A stretch of DNA of 64,000 nt from Veillonellales bacterium (GCA_039680175.1 JBDKTO010000045.1:69671-133670); one strand, 5' to 3'. Numbered from the stretch's first letter, positions 19,941 through 31,453 are shown. The notes: a model not told the origin generated them from the sequence alone. Made by a program: numbers and translations.

Positions 19941-20004
19941 GGGAAAGTGCTCTTTCCCCGTAGAGTAAAGGCAAAATGTAATGACAGTTACATTTTGCCT
20001 TTAC
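19941..20004 (-). terminator. Two tandem hairpins at the end of the 5-formyl-THF cyclo-ligase gene
   Basis: A perfect 17-bp stem (19965-19981 with 19988-20004, loop of six bases) covers the last codons and stop of the upstream gene. A second perfect hairpin, GGGAAAG-TGCT-CTTTCCC (19941-19958), follows. No strong T-tract is adjacent to either, although a T-rich stretch lies further on. They probably act as a transcript 3' end or stabiliser; the assignment as terminator is tentative. Confidence 0.5.
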
Positions 20005-20587
20005 CACAACTTAATATGCCCGCTTCCGTTAGTAAAAAATGCACCGGCCGATCATGTTTAGCAGTTGGAAGGTTGGTCAAAACATAAGATTGCCAGCAAA
20101 CGCCAATCAAAACAGCTGAGGAAGCCTGCGGCAGAAAACGGTCATAATAACCGCCGCCCATACCTAAGCGGTTGCCAAAAACATCAAAAGCCACTCCCGG
20201 AATAAGTATCAGTTCAATGTTCCCGGGAGCAATAAATTGTAACCGATTGGGAGCAGGAACTTTCAGGCCGAACCGGCCTTCTGTCAGTTCACTCATATTG
20301 CTGATAAGTGCTGCATCCATCAAGCCCGGAGTTTCCCTTAAATAAGGAACACAAATCGATTTGCCATTTCCCCAGGCATGGGAAATAATTGCTTCCGTTT
20401 GCGGCTCGTCCGGCATTGACAAATATATCATTACCGTTTTTGCTTGCTGATACAAAATCCAATCGAATAAGTGCCGTGCCATACATTGGCTGCTTTTTTC
20501 AACAACTGCCGCAGCAAGCGAGCGGCGAGCAGTCAGTAAATCCTGCCGCAGGTTAATTTTCGCTAGGGTAGTTGAATCCAATGACAT
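19988..20587 (-). CDS. 5-formyltetrahydrofolate cyclo-ligase
   Basis: About 199 residues with the family pattern: KINLRQDLLTARRSL at the N terminus, VMIYLSMPDEPQTEAII, and the nucleotide/substrate motif LILIPGVAFDVFGNRLGMGGGYYDRFL. The enzyme converts 5-formyl-THF to 5,10-methenyl-THF using ATP, relevant to one-carbon metabolism. The start at ATG 20587 fits the family length but has a weak Shine-Dalgarno; it lies 10 nt after the yajC stop, so coupling to yajC translation is likely. Confidence 0.88.
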   Translation of the reverse strand: MSLDSTTLAKINLRQDLLTARRSLAAAVVEKSSQCMARHLFDWILYQQAKTVMIYLSMPDEPQTEAIISHAWGNGKSICVPYLRETPGLMDAALISNMSELTEGRFGLKVPAPNRLQFIAPGNIELILIPGVAFDVFGNRLGMGGGYYDRFLPQASSAVLIGVCWQSYVLTNLPTAKHDRPVHFLLTEAGILSCGKGKM

Positions 20588-20597
20588 TCTGCGACAA

Positions 20598-20903
20598 TTA
20601 TTTATTTGTACCATTTTTAGCAGTACTCTGATGACTGGCAACGGCAGAACGGGATATATCGATTTCAACCTTTTCGGTAACTTTCAGCGTTACCATTTTG
20701 TCCGTAAGGGCAGTAATCGTACCATGAACTCCACCGATGGTAACAATACGATCGCCCTTTTTTAAACTGTCCAGCATTTCGCTGCGCTTTCGCTGTTCTT
20801 TCTTCTGGGGTCGATACAGCAAATAGTAAAAAATTACCACCATCAAAATAATTGGTCCGTATTGAACCAGTGTAGTAATTACGTCAGGGGACAATTCTGG
20901 CAA
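20598..20903 (-). CDS. yajC: Preprotein translocase subunit YajC
   Basis: The 101-residue protein has one N-terminal membrane helix (PIILMVVIFYYLLYRPQKKEQRKR) and the YajC domain (LKKGDRIVTIGGVHGTI). It associates with SecDF. The start is TTG at 20903, nine bases after GGAGG. It sits between tgt and the folate cyclo-ligase gene; secDF are only about 1.5 kb further downstream. Confidence 0.95.
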   Translation of the reverse strand: MPELSPDVITTLVQYGPIILMVVIFYYLLYRPQKKEQRKRSEMLDSLKKGDRIVTIGGVHGTITALTDKMVTLKVTEKVEIDISRSAVASHQSTAKNGTNK

Positions 20904-20964
20904 TTAACTCAACCTCCTAATATTTAATCTTTCTTCTATTCCACATATTCCAGCTAAATCCTCT

Positions 20965-22095
<1,131 letters not shown>

Positions 22096-22122
22096 TCAGG
22101 TTTTCATTCACGCTGCCCTGAA

Positions 22123-23145
22123 TTAATAAATAAACATAGCGTCACCGAAACTAAAAAAGCGATATTGCTGCCGTACAGCTTCATGATATGCAGCCAATAC
22201 CTTTTCCCGGCCGGCAAAAGCACTAATCAGCATCAACAATGTAGATTTAGGCAAATGAAAATTTGTTACAATTGCATCGATACATTTAAATTGATAACCC
22301 GGATAAATGAAAATATCTGTCCAGCCGCTTTTTGCCTCAACAAGCCCTGCCTGATTCGCGACAGTTTCTAATGTCCGAATTGCTGTGGTTCCCACCGCAA
22401 TAATGCTGCCGCCCTGATGCTTGGTTTCATTAATCAAACTGGCGGTATCGGCAGAAATTGAGAAATACTCCCGATGCATAACATGCTGCGTAATATCATC
22501 CACATTAACCGGCCGAAAAGTACCCAGTCCCACATGCAACGTTAAAAAGGCCAAATTTACTCCCTGATTTTTTATCCGGGTCATGAGCTCCCGGGTAAAA
22601 TGCAAACCGGCAGTAGGTGCAGCAGCAGATCCCCGTTCCCTGGCATAGACAGTTTGATAGCGATTTTTATCTTTTAATTGTTCCTTGATATACGGAGGCA
22701 ACGGTGTTTCTCCCAGTTTATCCAAGATTTCCTCAAAAATTCTTTTAAAATGAAATTGCACAATTCTCCCGCCGAAATCTGTAGTGGACAGCACTTCGCA
22801 GCTCAATTCATCACTAAAACGGATTACCGTTCCCGGCCGGGCCCGCTTTCCCGGTTTCACCAAAGTCTCCCATTCATCCCCGGATTTTCGAGTTAAAAGA
22901 AAAACTTCAATTTTTCCACCCGTATCCACCTTAGTTCCTAACAAGCGAGCCGGTATTACTTTTGTATCATTAAAAACCAGGGTATCCCCTGGTTTTAAAT
23001 ATTCCGGTAAATTGTAAAAGTTTCGATGGGATATAGCTCCGGTCTGCCTATTAAACGCCAGCAGCCGGGAATGATCCCGAGGATCGCAGGGATGCTGGGC
23101 AATCAAATTCTCCGGTAAATCATAATCAAAATCGGATAGCAACAT
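22123..23145 (-). CDS. queA: S-adenosylmethionine:tRNA ribosyltransferase-isomerase
   Basis: The 340-residue protein converts preQ1-tRNA to epoxyqueuosine-tRNA. Family motifs are [48 protein letters not shown] and [11 protein letters not shown]. The start is ATG 23145, nine bases after AGGAG; a TTG directly before it is less likely. Operon queA-tgt-yajC. Confidence 0.96.
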   Translation of the reverse strand: MLLSDFDYDLPENLIAQHPCDPRDHSRLLAFNRQTGAISHRNFYNLPEYLKPGDTLVFNDTKVIPARLLGTKVDTGGKIEVFLLTRKSGDEWETLVKPGKRARPGTVIRFSDELSCEVLSTTDFGGRIVQFHFKRIFEEILDKLGETPLPPYIKEQLKDKNRYQTVYARERGSAAAPTAGLHFTRELMTRIKNQGVNLAFLTLHVGLGTFRPVNVDDITQHVMHREYFSISADTASLINETKHQGGSIIAVGTTAIRTLETVANQAGLVEAKSGWTDIFIYPGYQFKCIDAIVTNFHLPKSTLLMLISAFAGREKVLAAYHEAVRQQYRFFSFGDAMFIY

Positions 23146-23165
23146 CAAACTAGACTCCTTTAAAC

Positions 23166-24539
23166 TTAATATATTTTTATAATATCCACACCTTGGTAAT
23201 AGTGTCTCAATATCTCTTTAAAATATGTAGTATCGCCTTTGGGGGCTCTATCAGCCATTACTTTGGCACCCCATTGAGATAATCCAAGACCATGTCCCCA
23301 GCCAAATCCATTGAATACAATTGTTTCACCAGGGCGTCCAGTAAGACGATGCACAGTATCTTTATCATTTAAAAATTCTTTTTCCTGACTGGCCGGTACA
23401 TTCACTTCGATCTTTTTCTTTTCGTGATCACCGGTATTATCCGTAATCTGAACCTCAATCGCTTTTGGTACCGGAGTAACGATACTAATATCAAACAAAG
23501 TACTATCAAGTGTAAGGATGCTTCGCAGCTTATTACCCGATATCTCGACCATCCCCGCTGTTCCCATAATCCGAACAGTTTTAATCCGCCCGGAAATTCC
23601 CCGGTCAAATGCACTGACAGGCGGAGAAGTAAGCTTCGATAGTTGAAAAGCCTGCAAGCTGCCAATACTATAGCCATACCGTCGCATTATTCCTTCAAAT
23701 TCCGTCGGCGTAAATTGCTTTGTCCACTTAAAATGAGGTGTGTTTTGATCTTCATCAACTACGCCGCGAAGGTAAGGTTGGTAAGTGCCCCAGACATTTT
23801 CACTGTCTTCCGTGTACCCACCGGAATTGCTGTGAAAATAGGCAGCAATCAGTTTCCCTTGATAAAGCACTGCCTGTCCGTAAGTATCATTAACGGCTTG
23901 TATAGCACCACTTGCTTCACTTTCCAACCCGCCGTACAACTGGCAATCTGTAGTAGAACAAACATCATATCCATCCGCCTGATGTTTGCCCAAATTGTAC
24001 AATGCATATGTTCGGGCCGCCACTGCCTGAGCCTTTACCGCTTCCAACGGCCATTCGGGAGACACTTCCCTGGCGATAACTCCATATAAATACTGTTCCA
24101 GCGGTAAGGTATTCACTACCGTTAATCCATTTTTCCCTTGGGTCTGGTGAATGGTAATCTGGCCGCGATAACGGCGTTTATTGACTTCAACAAAATGTTC
24201 ACCATCTTGATTTTTTAGCCTGACAGTGATGTTCTTACTGGGCTCTACCACCCCGTTAATGGCTATACCATCTTCCCGAATCGCTACATTCACCTTTTCC
24301 TTGGCAGTAAATTCTTTAATAATCTCCTTGGAACCAGCATTCAAAATTGCATAATCAGCATCCGACGAAATGATAATATTAGGCTGATTCGACCAAATAC
24401 CGACCCGTATAGCAGGCTCGGCGGAAAAGCTGGATTGCTGCTCAATTATTCCTTTAGCGGCTGAAACCGGCGTTAAGAGAAACAGTAAAAAAAAGGTTAG
24501 GAGAAAAGGCAATAAAAAAAATATCGATTTTTGTTTCAA
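23166..24539 (-). CDS. SpoIID/LytB-domain peptidoglycan lytic protein
   Basis: The 457-residue secreted protein has a signal peptide or anchor (residues 1-28, [21 protein letters not shown]) and a SpoIID domain ([67 protein letters not shown]). SpoIID-type enzymes cleave denuded glycan strands during engulfment or spore/cortex remodelling. Start is TTG with GGAG seven bases upstream. Its place beside ruvB and queA is typical of Sporomusa-like genomes. Whether it is the engulfment SpoIID or a LytB-like paralogue is open. Confidence 0.88.
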   Translation of the reverse strand: MKQKSIFFLLPFLLTFFLLFLLTPVSAAKGIIEQQSSFSAEPAIRVGIWSNQPNIIISSDADYAILNAGSKEIIKEFTAKEKVNVAIREDGIAINGVVEPSKNITVRLKNQDGEHFVEVNKRRYRGQITIHQTQGKNGLTVVNTLPLEQYLYGVIAREVSPEWPLEAVKAQAVAARTYALYNLGKHQADGYDVCSTTDCQLYGGLESEASGAIQAVNDTYGQAVLYQGKLIAAYFHSNSGGYTEDSENVWGTYQPYLRGVVDEDQNTPHFKWTKQFTPTEFEGIMRRYGYSIGSLQAFQLSKLTSPPVSAFDRGISGRIKTVRIMGTAGMVEISGNKLRSILTLDSTLFDISIVTPVPKAIEVQITDNTGDHEKKKIEVNVPASQEKEFLNDKDTVHRLTGRPGETIVFNGFGWGHGLGLSQWGAKVMADRAPKGDTTYFKEILRHYYQGVDIIKIY

Positions 24540-24556
24540 TATGATTCTCCTCTCTG

Positions 24557-24793
24557 TTAGCGGTGAGAAATCAAATTAATGATAATCGTAAGAATAATAC
24601 TAAGAAAAATACAAGTAACAACGGGAAAATAGAAATGAATTTTTTCCCCCTCAAGCTGAATATCTCCCGGTAAATTCCCAAAATGGAGAAACCTTCCGCC
24701 AAAGTAAAGCACACTACCGACAATAATCAGTATTATACCAATAAGAATCAAGGTTTTAGCAAAAGAATCAAATCCAAACACAACGACATTCAC
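24557..24793 (-). CDS. DUF2905 family small membrane protein
   Basis: The 78-residue protein has two hydrophobic helices flanking the family motif [24 protein letters not shown]. Function is unknown. The GTG start (24791-24793) overlaps the ruvB stop as GTGA; a second GTG five codons on is an alternative. It sits between ruvB and the spoIID-like gene. Confidence 0.85.
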   Translation of the reverse strand: MNVVVFGFDSFAKTLILIGIILIIVGSVLYFGGRFLHFGNLPGDIQLEGEKIHFYFPVVTCIFLSIILTIIINLISHR

Positions 24794-25800
24794 TCCCTGT
24801 CGCAGGAATCGCCGTACTTTATCCCAAGGTGTAAATATGCAGCTTTAGTTGCAACTCTTCCCCGGGGAGTGCGGTTCAGGAATCCCTGCTGCAATAAAAA
24901 TGGCTCATATACATCTTCAATCGTCTCCGTTTCCTCGCTAATCGCGGCCGCCAATGTATCCAAGCCTACAGGACCGCCATTAAACTTTTCAATAATTGTC
25001 AGCAGCATCATTCTATCGGTAATATCCAATCCCAGTTTATCCACTTCCAGCATCGCTAAAGCCTTGTCGGCAATATCGACAGTAATAATGCCATCACCGG
25101 CAATCTGAGCATAATCCCGCACTCGCTTCAGCAGGCGATTGGCAATCCGGGGCGTTCCCCGGGAACGTTTGGCAATTTCCCAAGCTCCCTGTTCCTCAAT
25201 AGCAATCGTAAGAATCTCAGCCGCTCTTTTAACGATGCACACCAACTGCTCCGGTGTGTAATATTCCAACCGGGAGATTACGCCGAAACGATCCCGTAAT
25301 GGTGATGCTAAAGCACCGGCTTTAGTCGTAGCCCCCACTAATGTAAACGGTGGAAGATCCAGACGAACGGATCGGGCACTTGGCCCTTTCCCGATAATAA
25401 TATCTAGAGCATAGTCCTCCATTGCTGCATACAATATTTCCTCAACATTATGTGATAAGCGATGGATCTCGTCGATAAACAGTACATCCTTGTCACCAAG
25501 ATTTGTCAGCAAAGCCGCTAAATCTCCTGCCCGCTCAATAGCCGGTCCAGAGGTAACGCGAAAATTCACACCCAACTCATTGGCAATTATACCTGCCAGC
25601 GTGGTTTTACCTAAGCCGGGAGGTCCGTACAACAATACATGATCCAAGGCATCACCCCGGGATAGTGCGGCCTGTACAAAAATCGAAAGGTTCTGTTTTA
25701 CTTTATCCTGACCAATATATTCTACCAGCCGCCGTGGCCGCAGACTGTATTGCCAGCCATCGTTATCCTGCTCATGGCCGGTAATAATCCGTTCCTCCAT
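24790..25800 (-). CDS. ruvB: Holliday junction branch-migration helicase RuvB
   Basis: The 336-residue AAA+ motor shows [13 protein letters not shown], Walker [10 protein letters not shown], Walker [11 protein letters not shown], sensor GATTKAGAL and the winged-helix [12 protein letters not shown]. It drives branch migration with RuvA. It starts 2 nt after the ruvA stop. Confidence 0.97.
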   Translation of the reverse strand: MEERIITGHEQDNDGWQYSLRPRRLVEYIGQDKVKQNLSIFVQAALSRGDALDHVLLYGPPGLGKTTLAGIIANELGVNFRVTSGPAIERAGDLAALLTNLGDKDVLFIDEIHRLSHNVEEILYAAMEDYALDIIIGKGPSARSVRLDLPPFTLVGATTKAGALASPLRDRFGVISRLEYYTPEQLVCIVKRAAEILTIAIEEQGAWEIAKRSRGTPRIANRLLKRVRDYAQIAGDGIITVDIADKALAMLEVDKLGLDITDRMMLLTIIEKFNGGPVGLDTLAAAISEETETIEDVYEPFLLQQGFLNRTPRGRVATKAAYLHLGIKYGDSCDRE

Positions 25801-25802
25801 AC

Positions 25803-26402
25803 TTACCTCCTGCCAAACTCTTTAAGGGTTAACTTGATTAATTGTTCCACTGAATAGCCTTTCTTTCCCAGCTTTTGTAATTCAGGTCCGATTTCTGCTT
25901 GGCTATACCCTAAACTAATCAGTGCTTGAGCGGCTTGGGACAAGGGATCATCCTTGCCATCCCATTCTCCTTCATCATCCGGTGCCGTTTCTGCTTCGCC
26001 GCCGCTGCCAACCTTATCTTTCAATTCCAGCACTAATCGTTCCGCAGTTTTTTTGCCAATACCGGGGATTTTTGTTAACATTGCCAAATTTCGGCTGCCG
26101 ATGGCCAAGCGAAACTCATTAGGAGTAATGGACGATAAAATTCCCAGTGCTCCTTTCGGTCCAATCCCGGCAACTGATGTAAGCTGTAAAAACAGCTGAT
26201 ATTCATCTTCCGAAGCAAACCCATAGAGCAGCAAAGCGTCTTCCCGAACATGCAAGTAGGTAAACAAGGACGCCTCTTTACCCACGGTCAGCTTTTTCAG
26301 TGTAGAATTGGCAATAAAAACCCGATAGCCAACTCCCTGTACATCAATAAAACAATAATCAGCAAATAAATGTGACACGCGGCCACGTACATAGCCAATC
26401 AT
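25803..26402 (-). CDS. ruvA: Holliday junction DNA-binding protein RuvA
   Basis: The 199-residue protein begins [13 protein letters not shown] (OB fold), followed by helix-hairpin-helix motifs ([35 protein letters not shown]) and a C-terminal domain III ([18 protein letters not shown]). The ATG at 26402 overlaps the ruvC stop (ATGA), which fixes the start. Confidence 0.97.
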   Translation of the reverse strand: MIGYVRGRVSHLFADYCFIDVQGVGYRVFIANSTLKKLTVGKEASLFTYLHVREDALLLYGFASEDEYQLFLQLTSVAGIGPKGALGILSSITPNEFRLAIGSRNLAMLTKIPGIGKKTAERLVLELKDKVGSGGEAETAPDDEGEWDGKDDPLSQAAQALISLGYSQAEIGPELQKLGKKGYSVEQLIKLTLKEFGRR

Positions 26403-26896
26403 CGCAAACACCTCAGTCCCCGATTGATCGACAGGGAATGCGTGGTACATATAGCAATTGCCAGTGCGTCCGCTACATCATCAGGATGAGGCTTATCCGG
26501 CAAATTCAACAATCGCTGGGTCATGTAAATCACTTGTTCCTTCGTTGCCTTACCATAACCGACTACCGACTGCTTCACTTGCAACGGGGTGAATTCAGCA
26601 ATTGTGATGTCGTTTTGCGCTGCTGCCAATAAAATAACACCGCGAGCCTGTCCCACAGCCATTGCCGTACGCACATTTTTATTAAAGAAAAGCTGTTCAA
26701 CTCCCAGTACGTGCGGCTTATATTTTTTTATTAATGCATCAATGGCGTTATAAATTATTACCAGGCGATTCGCTGCCTGCATTGATGAACTGGTAATTAC
26801 CGCGCCCTGATCGACTGCCCGTAAATGGCTTCCTTTCAACTCAACCAGTCCATAACCGCAAATCGCCGTACCCGGATCAATTCCTAGAGCTAACAT
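26399..26896 (-). CDS. ruvC: Crossover junction endodeoxyribonuclease RuvC
   Basis: The 165-residue nuclease begins MLALGIDPGTAICGYGLVE with the first catalytic aspartate, has the second acidic residue in LGVEQLFF and the terminal pair in KPHPDDVADALAIAIC. It resolves Holliday junctions. The start at 26896 follows GGGAGG. Residues further upstream in frame do not resemble RuvC. Confidence 0.96.
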   Translation of the reverse strand: MLALGIDPGTAICGYGLVELKGSHLRAVDQGAVITSSSMQAANRLVIIYNAIDALIKKYKPHVLGVEQLFFNKNVRTAMAVGQARGVILLAAAQNDITIAEFTPLQVKQSVVGYGKATKEQVIYMTQRLLNLPDKPHPDDVADALAIAICTTHSLSINRGLRCLR

Positions 26897-27011
26897 CAAA
26901 GCAACCTCCCTTATTAGGTTACTTCGACAACTTCCTAAACAATCCCTTTTTATCCTGCCAGAAGTCCCATAGCGTTCTAACATACCGGCAGTAAACAAGC
27001 TTGCCGCTAAC

Positions 27012-27047
27012 CAGCAAAAAATAGAGGGATTTTACCCCTCTATTTTG
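27012..27047 (-). terminator. Terminator after the BofC-like gene
   Basis: AAAATAGAGGG pairs with CCCTCTATTTT around a short loop; the minus-strand transcript continues TTTTTT. The hairpin overlaps the stop codon of the BofC-like gene. Confidence 0.85.
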
Positions 27048-27615
27048 ATTGCAGTCCTTCTAATGTACGTAACAACTCTTCCCTTGATTTTACAACCATG
27101 CCGCGTTTCAATTCTTCCACATCCTGCGGATGAAGCTTGTCCACCGCAATTTTCGTTACTTCCTTCACAATAGCTTTGGAACCGGGTTTGCCGTTAAACA
27201 CAGCTACATATCCATCCTTAATCCCAATAAACATATTGTTCGCATGCTCACGGCAATAGCTATCCACTTTTAGGCTCATCACGACTTCGTGATTGTCGAA
27301 TTTATCAATATTCCACCCCGAGTACATTTTCTGAACCTGAAAATAATTTAAACCAATCAGACTATCCGTCGCCTTCGTACGCAATTCTTCTTCATCGTTG
27401 CATTTCAAATATAGTATTCGCTGAACAATATCGGTATCTGCTGAAATTTTAATTTTTGTGTCCTGCTTAACAACCTCAGCTTCCTGGGGAATTAATGACC
27501 TATTTCCCTCCCCGTCCGGCACATGCAAAAAGTAATAGCAGACAAATCCTGCTGCCAATACCACTCCGGCCAAAGTTATTGTCATCCGCTTATTCACTTT
27601 AAAAAGTGGCAACAT
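27040..27615 (-). CDS. BofC-like forespore regulator, predicted
   Basis: The 191-residue protein has an N-terminal signal/anchor (MTITLAGVVLAAGFVCYYFLHV) and a C-terminal region resembling the BofC C-terminal domain (NMFIGIKDGYVAVFNGKPGSKAIVKEV and PQDVEELKRGMVVKSREELL). BofC restrains SpoIVB signalling to pro-sigmaK processing in Bacillus, where it neighbours ruvAB; the same neighbourhood here supports the call. Start ATG 27615 lies nine bases after GAGGAG. Confidence 0.7.
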   Translation of the reverse strand: MLPLFKVNKRMTITLAGVVLAAGFVCYYFLHVPDGEGNRSLIPQEAEVVKQDTKIKISADTDIVQRILYLKCNDEEELRTKATDSLIGLNYFQVQKMYSGWNIDKFDNHEVVMSLKVDSYCREHANNMFIGIKDGYVAVFNGKPGSKAIVKEVTKIAVDKLHPQDVEELKRGMVVKSREELLRTLEGLQSK

Positions 27616-27696
27616 TGAAAACAACTCCTCATTTTCACGTTGCCACCATTATTACCAAAAAATACAAATCTTATACAAATTTTATACAAATTGAAA

Positions 27697-28434
27697 CTAT
27701 AGCAAATCCTCAGGGACATCAAAATTACCGTAGACTTCCTGAACGTCATCGTGTTCTTCCAACATCTCTACCAGCTTTAACAGTTTTTCTGCATCTTCAC
27801 CGCTAAGTTCCACCATTGTATCAGGAACCATCGTAATTTCCGCGACTGAAGTTTTTATACTGTTCTGTTCAAGCGCTGCCTGCACCGTCTCAAAACCTCC
27901 AGGCTCCACAATTACTTCAAATTCGTCATCATGGGTTTTCATATCTTCGGCTCCGGCCTCCAATACAATCATCATGAGTTCTTCTTCCTCAGCCCCGGTT
28001 TCTTTGTCGATAACAAATACCCCTTTTTTCTTAAACATCCAGGATACGCAGCCTGACTCTCCCAAATTTCCGCCATATTTCGTAAAGAGATGGCGCATAT
28101 CTGCAGCAGTACGATTGCGATTGTCAGTCATAATATCAACAATAATCGCCACTCCACCGGGGCCATACCCTTCATACGTTAATTCATCATAGTTGCTGCC
28201 GTCCAGTGCGCCAATGCCTTTTTGAATGGCCCGCTGAATATTTTCTTTTGGAACATTGTTCTCTTTTGCCTTCTGCAGCGCTAATTTTAATCGCATGTTT
28301 CCCGTAGGGTCACCACCGCCAATTCGAGCGGCTACTGTAATTTCTCGACCGATTTTAGTCGTAATCTTACCGCGTATCGCATCCATTTTCCCTTTTTTGT
28401 GTTTAATATTAGCCCATTTTGAGTGTCCCGACAT
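27697..28434 (-). CDS. yebC: YebC/PmpR family DNA-binding or ribosome-associated protein
   Basis: The 245-residue protein begins MSGHSKWANIKHKKGKMDAIRG, the family hallmark, and contains the GYGPGGVAIIVDIMTDNRNRT motif. Members were described as transcription regulators and more recently as translation factors for proline-rich stretches. The ATG 28434 lies after GGAGGAG; in-frame upstream sequence is not family-like. It heads the ruvC-ruvA-ruvB neighbourhood. Confidence 0.93.
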   Translation of the reverse strand: MSGHSKWANIKHKKGKMDAIRGKITTKIGREITVAARIGGGDPTGNMRLKLALQKAKENNVPKENIQRAIQKGIGALDGSNYDELTYEGYGPGGVAIIVDIMTDNRNRTAADMRHLFTKYGGNLGESGCVSWMFKKKGVFVIDKETGAEEEELMMIVLEAGAEDMKTHDDEFEVIVEPGGFETVQAALEQNSIKTSVAEITMVPDTMVELSGEDAEKLLKLVEMLEEHDDVQEVYGNFDVPEDLL

Positions 28435-28517
28435 ATATTTGTTCTCCTCCTCCACACAATCTAAGACAGGCAATATTTTAGCATACTTAGAGTTGTTACG
28501 CAAAGTATCGCTGCTTT

Positions 28518-30014
28518 CTACTCCCGATGCCAGTGAACTCCCGATTGAACTTCAGCTGCAGCGAATTCATTTTCACCTGCTGTAATCGCTTTTGCCGACT
28601 TTGAAAAGTTTTCCACTAATTTCCCGGTTACTTTCATGTTTGTCAGTACTCCGGGACCGCCGACACAACCACCTTCACATGCCATGCCTTCAATAAAATT
28701 AATATCTGATTTTCCTGATATAATTTGTTGAATTGCCGTCATACAATTTTGTAAACCTTCACAGCTTTGCGGCCTTATATCTGTCCCCGGAGCAACGGTG
28801 TCCACCATATCCATTACGGACTGCATTACGCCCCCGGCCTTGGCAAAAGAGTTTCCATCCCGTGAAGCACTCGTTTCAAACACCGCTTCATTGATTTTAG
28901 CCATGTTTAGACCCGCACCTACCATCATACAAGCCAGCTCTTCAAAGGTAATCACATAATCAATAATACCCTCATATTGTTCGGCTTCGGCTTTTTTTGC
29001 AGTACAAGGCCCGACAAACACCACCACTGCGTCCGGCTCTCTCTGTTTTACAACCTTTCCTATAGCAATCATCGGTGACACAGTAGTAGAAACACTGTTA
29101 GTTTCTGCCGGCAAATGTTTACCAATCATGGAAACAAAAGCCGGGCAACAGGAAGTAGTCATGTATTTTCTTTGCCGGGGAACAGAAGCGGTAAACTCTT
29201 TGGTTTCTTCCAGTGTAACAATATCGGCTCCCAATGATACTTCCGCCACAGCATAAAAGCCCATTTTTTTCAATGCTTCCACTACTTGACTTGGTTTTAC
29301 TTTAGCACCGAACTGACCAATAAAAGCCGGAGCTAAAACCGCGTATACCTTTTTTCCGGCTTTGATTGCCTGAATCAGTTGAACAATAGCCGAGCGATCA
29401 CTAATGGCGCCAAAAGGACAAGCAGTTTTACAACTGCCGCACTGAACGCATTTATCATAATCTATTTCAGCGCAGCGATCTTTCCCGGCTTTGATTGCAC
29501 CAAGATCGCACGCACTCTCACAAGGACGATTTACTTCAATAATGGCTCCATAGGGACAAGACTTTTTGCACATCCCGCATTCGACACATTTATTTTTATC
29601 AATGTAGGCACGATTCTGTACCACCATAATCGCCTGCTTCGGACAACTATTGATGCAATGATGCGCCAGACAATTGCGGCAGGCATTTGTAACGATAAAT
29701 TTGTCAATCGGACATTGATCGCAAGCTACCGGCATAATGTTAATGACCGGCATATCGGCAATCTTGCCCCTCAAAGCATTTTCAACCGCTTCGTTAATTT
29801 CCAGGTCAGATGGCTGACTGAGCGCCAGTTTAATACGTTCTTTTAGCACTGCACGTTCTTTATACACGCAACAGCGATACCGCGGTCCCTCTTCCGTTAC
29901 TACTGTATACAAAATACTATCGACATCCTGCTTGAGCTTCGCTTCAAAAGCCAGGCGGGCAATTTCTGTCAAAACTCTGCGGCGTAACTTGACAACTTCA
30001 GTTACTTGCGGCAT
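28518..30014 (-). CDS. [FeFe]-hydrogenase, catalytic type (group B-like)
   Basis: The 498-residue protein carries several ferredoxin-like cysteine clusters (residues ~98-205, including CRNCLAHHCINSC, CVECGMCKKSC and CVQCGSCKTAC), then the H-cluster domain. The three H-cluster motifs are intact: TSCCPAF (C289, C290), VGPCTAKK (C337) and EGMACEGGC (C446, C450). The proton-shuttle cysteine C289 is present, so turnover is expected. The L2 methionine is glycine, a feature of the group B branch. Start ATG 30014 (MPQVTEVVK) follows GGAGG. Redox partner is not obvious; the upstream [2Fe-2S] protein is a candidate. It is last in the operon. Confidence 0.88.
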   Translation of the reverse strand: MPQVTEVVKLRRRVLTEIARLAFEAKLKQDVDSILYTVVTEEGPRYRCCVYKERAVLKERIKLALSQPSDLEINEAVENALRGKIADMPVINIMPVACDQCPIDKFIVTNACRNCLAHHCINSCPKQAIMVVQNRAYIDKNKCVECGMCKKSCPYGAIIEVNRPCESACDLGAIKAGKDRCAEIDYDKCVQCGSCKTACPFGAISDRSAIVQLIQAIKAGKKVYAVLAPAFIGQFGAKVKPSQVVEALKKMGFYAVAEVSLGADIVTLEETKEFTASVPRQRKYMTTSCCPAFVSMIGKHLPAETNSVSTTVSPMIAIGKVVKQREPDAVVVFVGPCTAKKAEAEQYEGIIDYVITFEELACMMVGAGLNMAKINEAVFETSASRDGNSFAKAGGVMQSVMDMVDTVAPGTDIRPQSCEGLQNCMTAIQQIISGKSDINFIEGMACEGGCVGGPGVLTNMKVTGKLVENFSKSAKAITAGENEFAAAEVQSGVHWHRE

Positions 30015-30038
30015 ATTCATCCCTCCAACAAACTCCAA

Positions 30039-30281
30039 TTATTTTCTTTGAATATTATACTTTATGATTTCCATCAATTTATCCGGCGTCACTCCGGATA
30101 TTAATTCTCCATTTATTTTTACATTTGGTCCTTTTCCACAAGCCTTTAAACAGCTGGAGCCCCGCAAATCAATATTGGCTTTTACATCTTCCGGCAGACC
30201 TTCAATCATTTCAATTAAATCCTGAGATCCTAATAAATAACACGCAGAGCCTACACAAACTTCTATTTTTAACATTGTCAT
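30039..30281 (-). CDS. Thioredoxin-fold [2Fe-2S] ferredoxin-like protein
   Basis: The 80-residue protein resembles the NuoE/HydC C-terminal domain: CVGSAC near the N terminus and CLKACGKGPNVKINGE further on supply the four cysteines. It probably passes electrons to or from the adjacent [FeFe]-hydrogenase (inference from a 25-nt gap and the same strand). Start ATG 30281 behind GGAGG. Confidence 0.82.
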   Translation of the reverse strand: MTMLKIEVCVGSACYLLGSQDLIEMIEGLPEDVKANIDLRGSSCLKACGKGPNVKINGELISGVTPDKLMEIIKYNIQRK

Positions 30282-30301
30282 CTAGATACACCTCCAAAAT
30301 G

Positions 30302-31453
30302 TCAAAACCATTCAATATTTACATGTTTCCCTTTTGCTTGAAGCTCTGCCTGCAATTTTGACAGAACTTGCGACTTTATATTAATTTCGAAAGGAAAATT
30401 AGGATTTTGGTGGGCTGGATTTACCGCTTTACCAGCAAAAATTTCAATATAGTCGGCCTCCAGCAACATCCGCGTTAATAAAGTTGCTCCATCAAATTGC
30501 TTATCGACATAAACTAGTTCAGAGTCATTGATTCGCTCCAATACAGCATTTAAAGTCAAAATCCCTTCTGTGACTAAATCAATCCCTTTTACATGAGCTA
30601 TCGGCGGTATCTTTTCATTATAACAAGACAAGTCTACCAATAATGATTTGCCAAGCTCCCTGCTGACAATATTGGCAGTCGTTCCTCCCGACACTATCTT
30701 CTTCCCGGATTTTCTCATAAATCTTTTTACAACTTCGCGATCATCCGCGGGATTCACCGGCGGGCCGGTAAGTAATGTCAACCGGCGGGCTTTTCGTAGT
30801 TTAACAGTTACTACCGTCGAATCATCACCCGGTAATCCCAAATAATATCCCTGACAGCAATTTATAATTTGTTCGCTTATATAGCTGGCACTACTCTCTT
30901 GTGCACAAATTTGGCGAAGCTGTCCGGCTATGCCCTTCCAGCCCCAGCCAAGTTTCAGTAACCCGCCAACCCCTGCATGAATCACTCCGTCGCTGACTGC
31001 CACTACAATATCATTCTCCCGCAGTTGACGGACGCCGACCCCAACGATTTTCCCACTGATATTCTTTTTTTCTACCGGAAAAGGAATCACTTTCCCATCC
31101 CGTATCAAAAAAGAATTAGGACAATCGAACTCCACAATAGTAGCTAAACCAGCCGGCGAAATTTTTATAATATGAAGTGTCGAATAGGCTATTTTTCTCT
31201 GCTGGCAAACCGGAAGTGTATCAGCAATGGTACTTACCACATCAACAAGCGGAATACCTCGCTGTAACATGGAAGATGCGATTTTCGTTGTTAATGTAGC
31301 CAAAATATTAGCTTTTACACCGCTTCCCAGCCCGTCTGACAGCACAATGATATTACCCTTGGGAGTCTGGGTTAAAACAACCTTATCACCGCATAATTCC
31401 TCCCCATCCTTAGACAGCTGTGCAATTCCCACTTCAGCATGAAGTTGGCTCAT
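30302..31453 (-). CDS. SpoIIE/PP2C-family serine phosphatase of the hydrogenase operon
   Basis: The 383-residue protein has an N-terminal PP2C/SpoIIE-like fold with metal-binding aspartates in IIVLSDGLGSGVKAN, VVAVSDGVIHAG and LPGDDSTVVTVKL. A C-terminal part (residues ~240-383) is of unclear relationship. It begins as ATGA overlapping the stop of the PAS-hydrogenase gene, with GGAGG seven bases upstream, so the two products should be made together. In group C [FeFe]-hydrogenase loci such phosphatases are proposed to relay the H2 signal; the target here is unknown. Confidence 0.8.
   Translation of the reverse strand: MSQLHAEVGIAQLSKDGEELCGDKVVLTQTPKGNIIVLSDGLGSGVKANILATLTTKIASSMLQRGIPLVDVVSTIADTLPVCQQRKIAYSTLHIIKISPAGLATIVEFDCPNSFLIRDGKVIPFPVEKKNISGKIVGVGVRQLRENDIVVAVSDGVIHAGVGGLLKLGWGWKGIAGQLRQICAQESSASYISEQIINCCQGYYLGLPGDDSTVVTVKLRKARRLTLLTGPPVNPADDREVVKRFMRKSGKKIVSGGTTANIVSRELGKSLLVDLSCYNEKIPPIAHVKGIDLVTEGILTLNAVLERINDSELVYVDKQFDGATLLTRMLLEADYIEIFAGKAVNPAHQNPNFPFEINIKSQVLSKLQAELQAKGKHVNIEWF

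Noticed and set aside
26897-26998. 34-codon extension of ruvC
   Set aside because: The sequence is not RuvC-like and the strong GGGAGG precedes ATG 26896.
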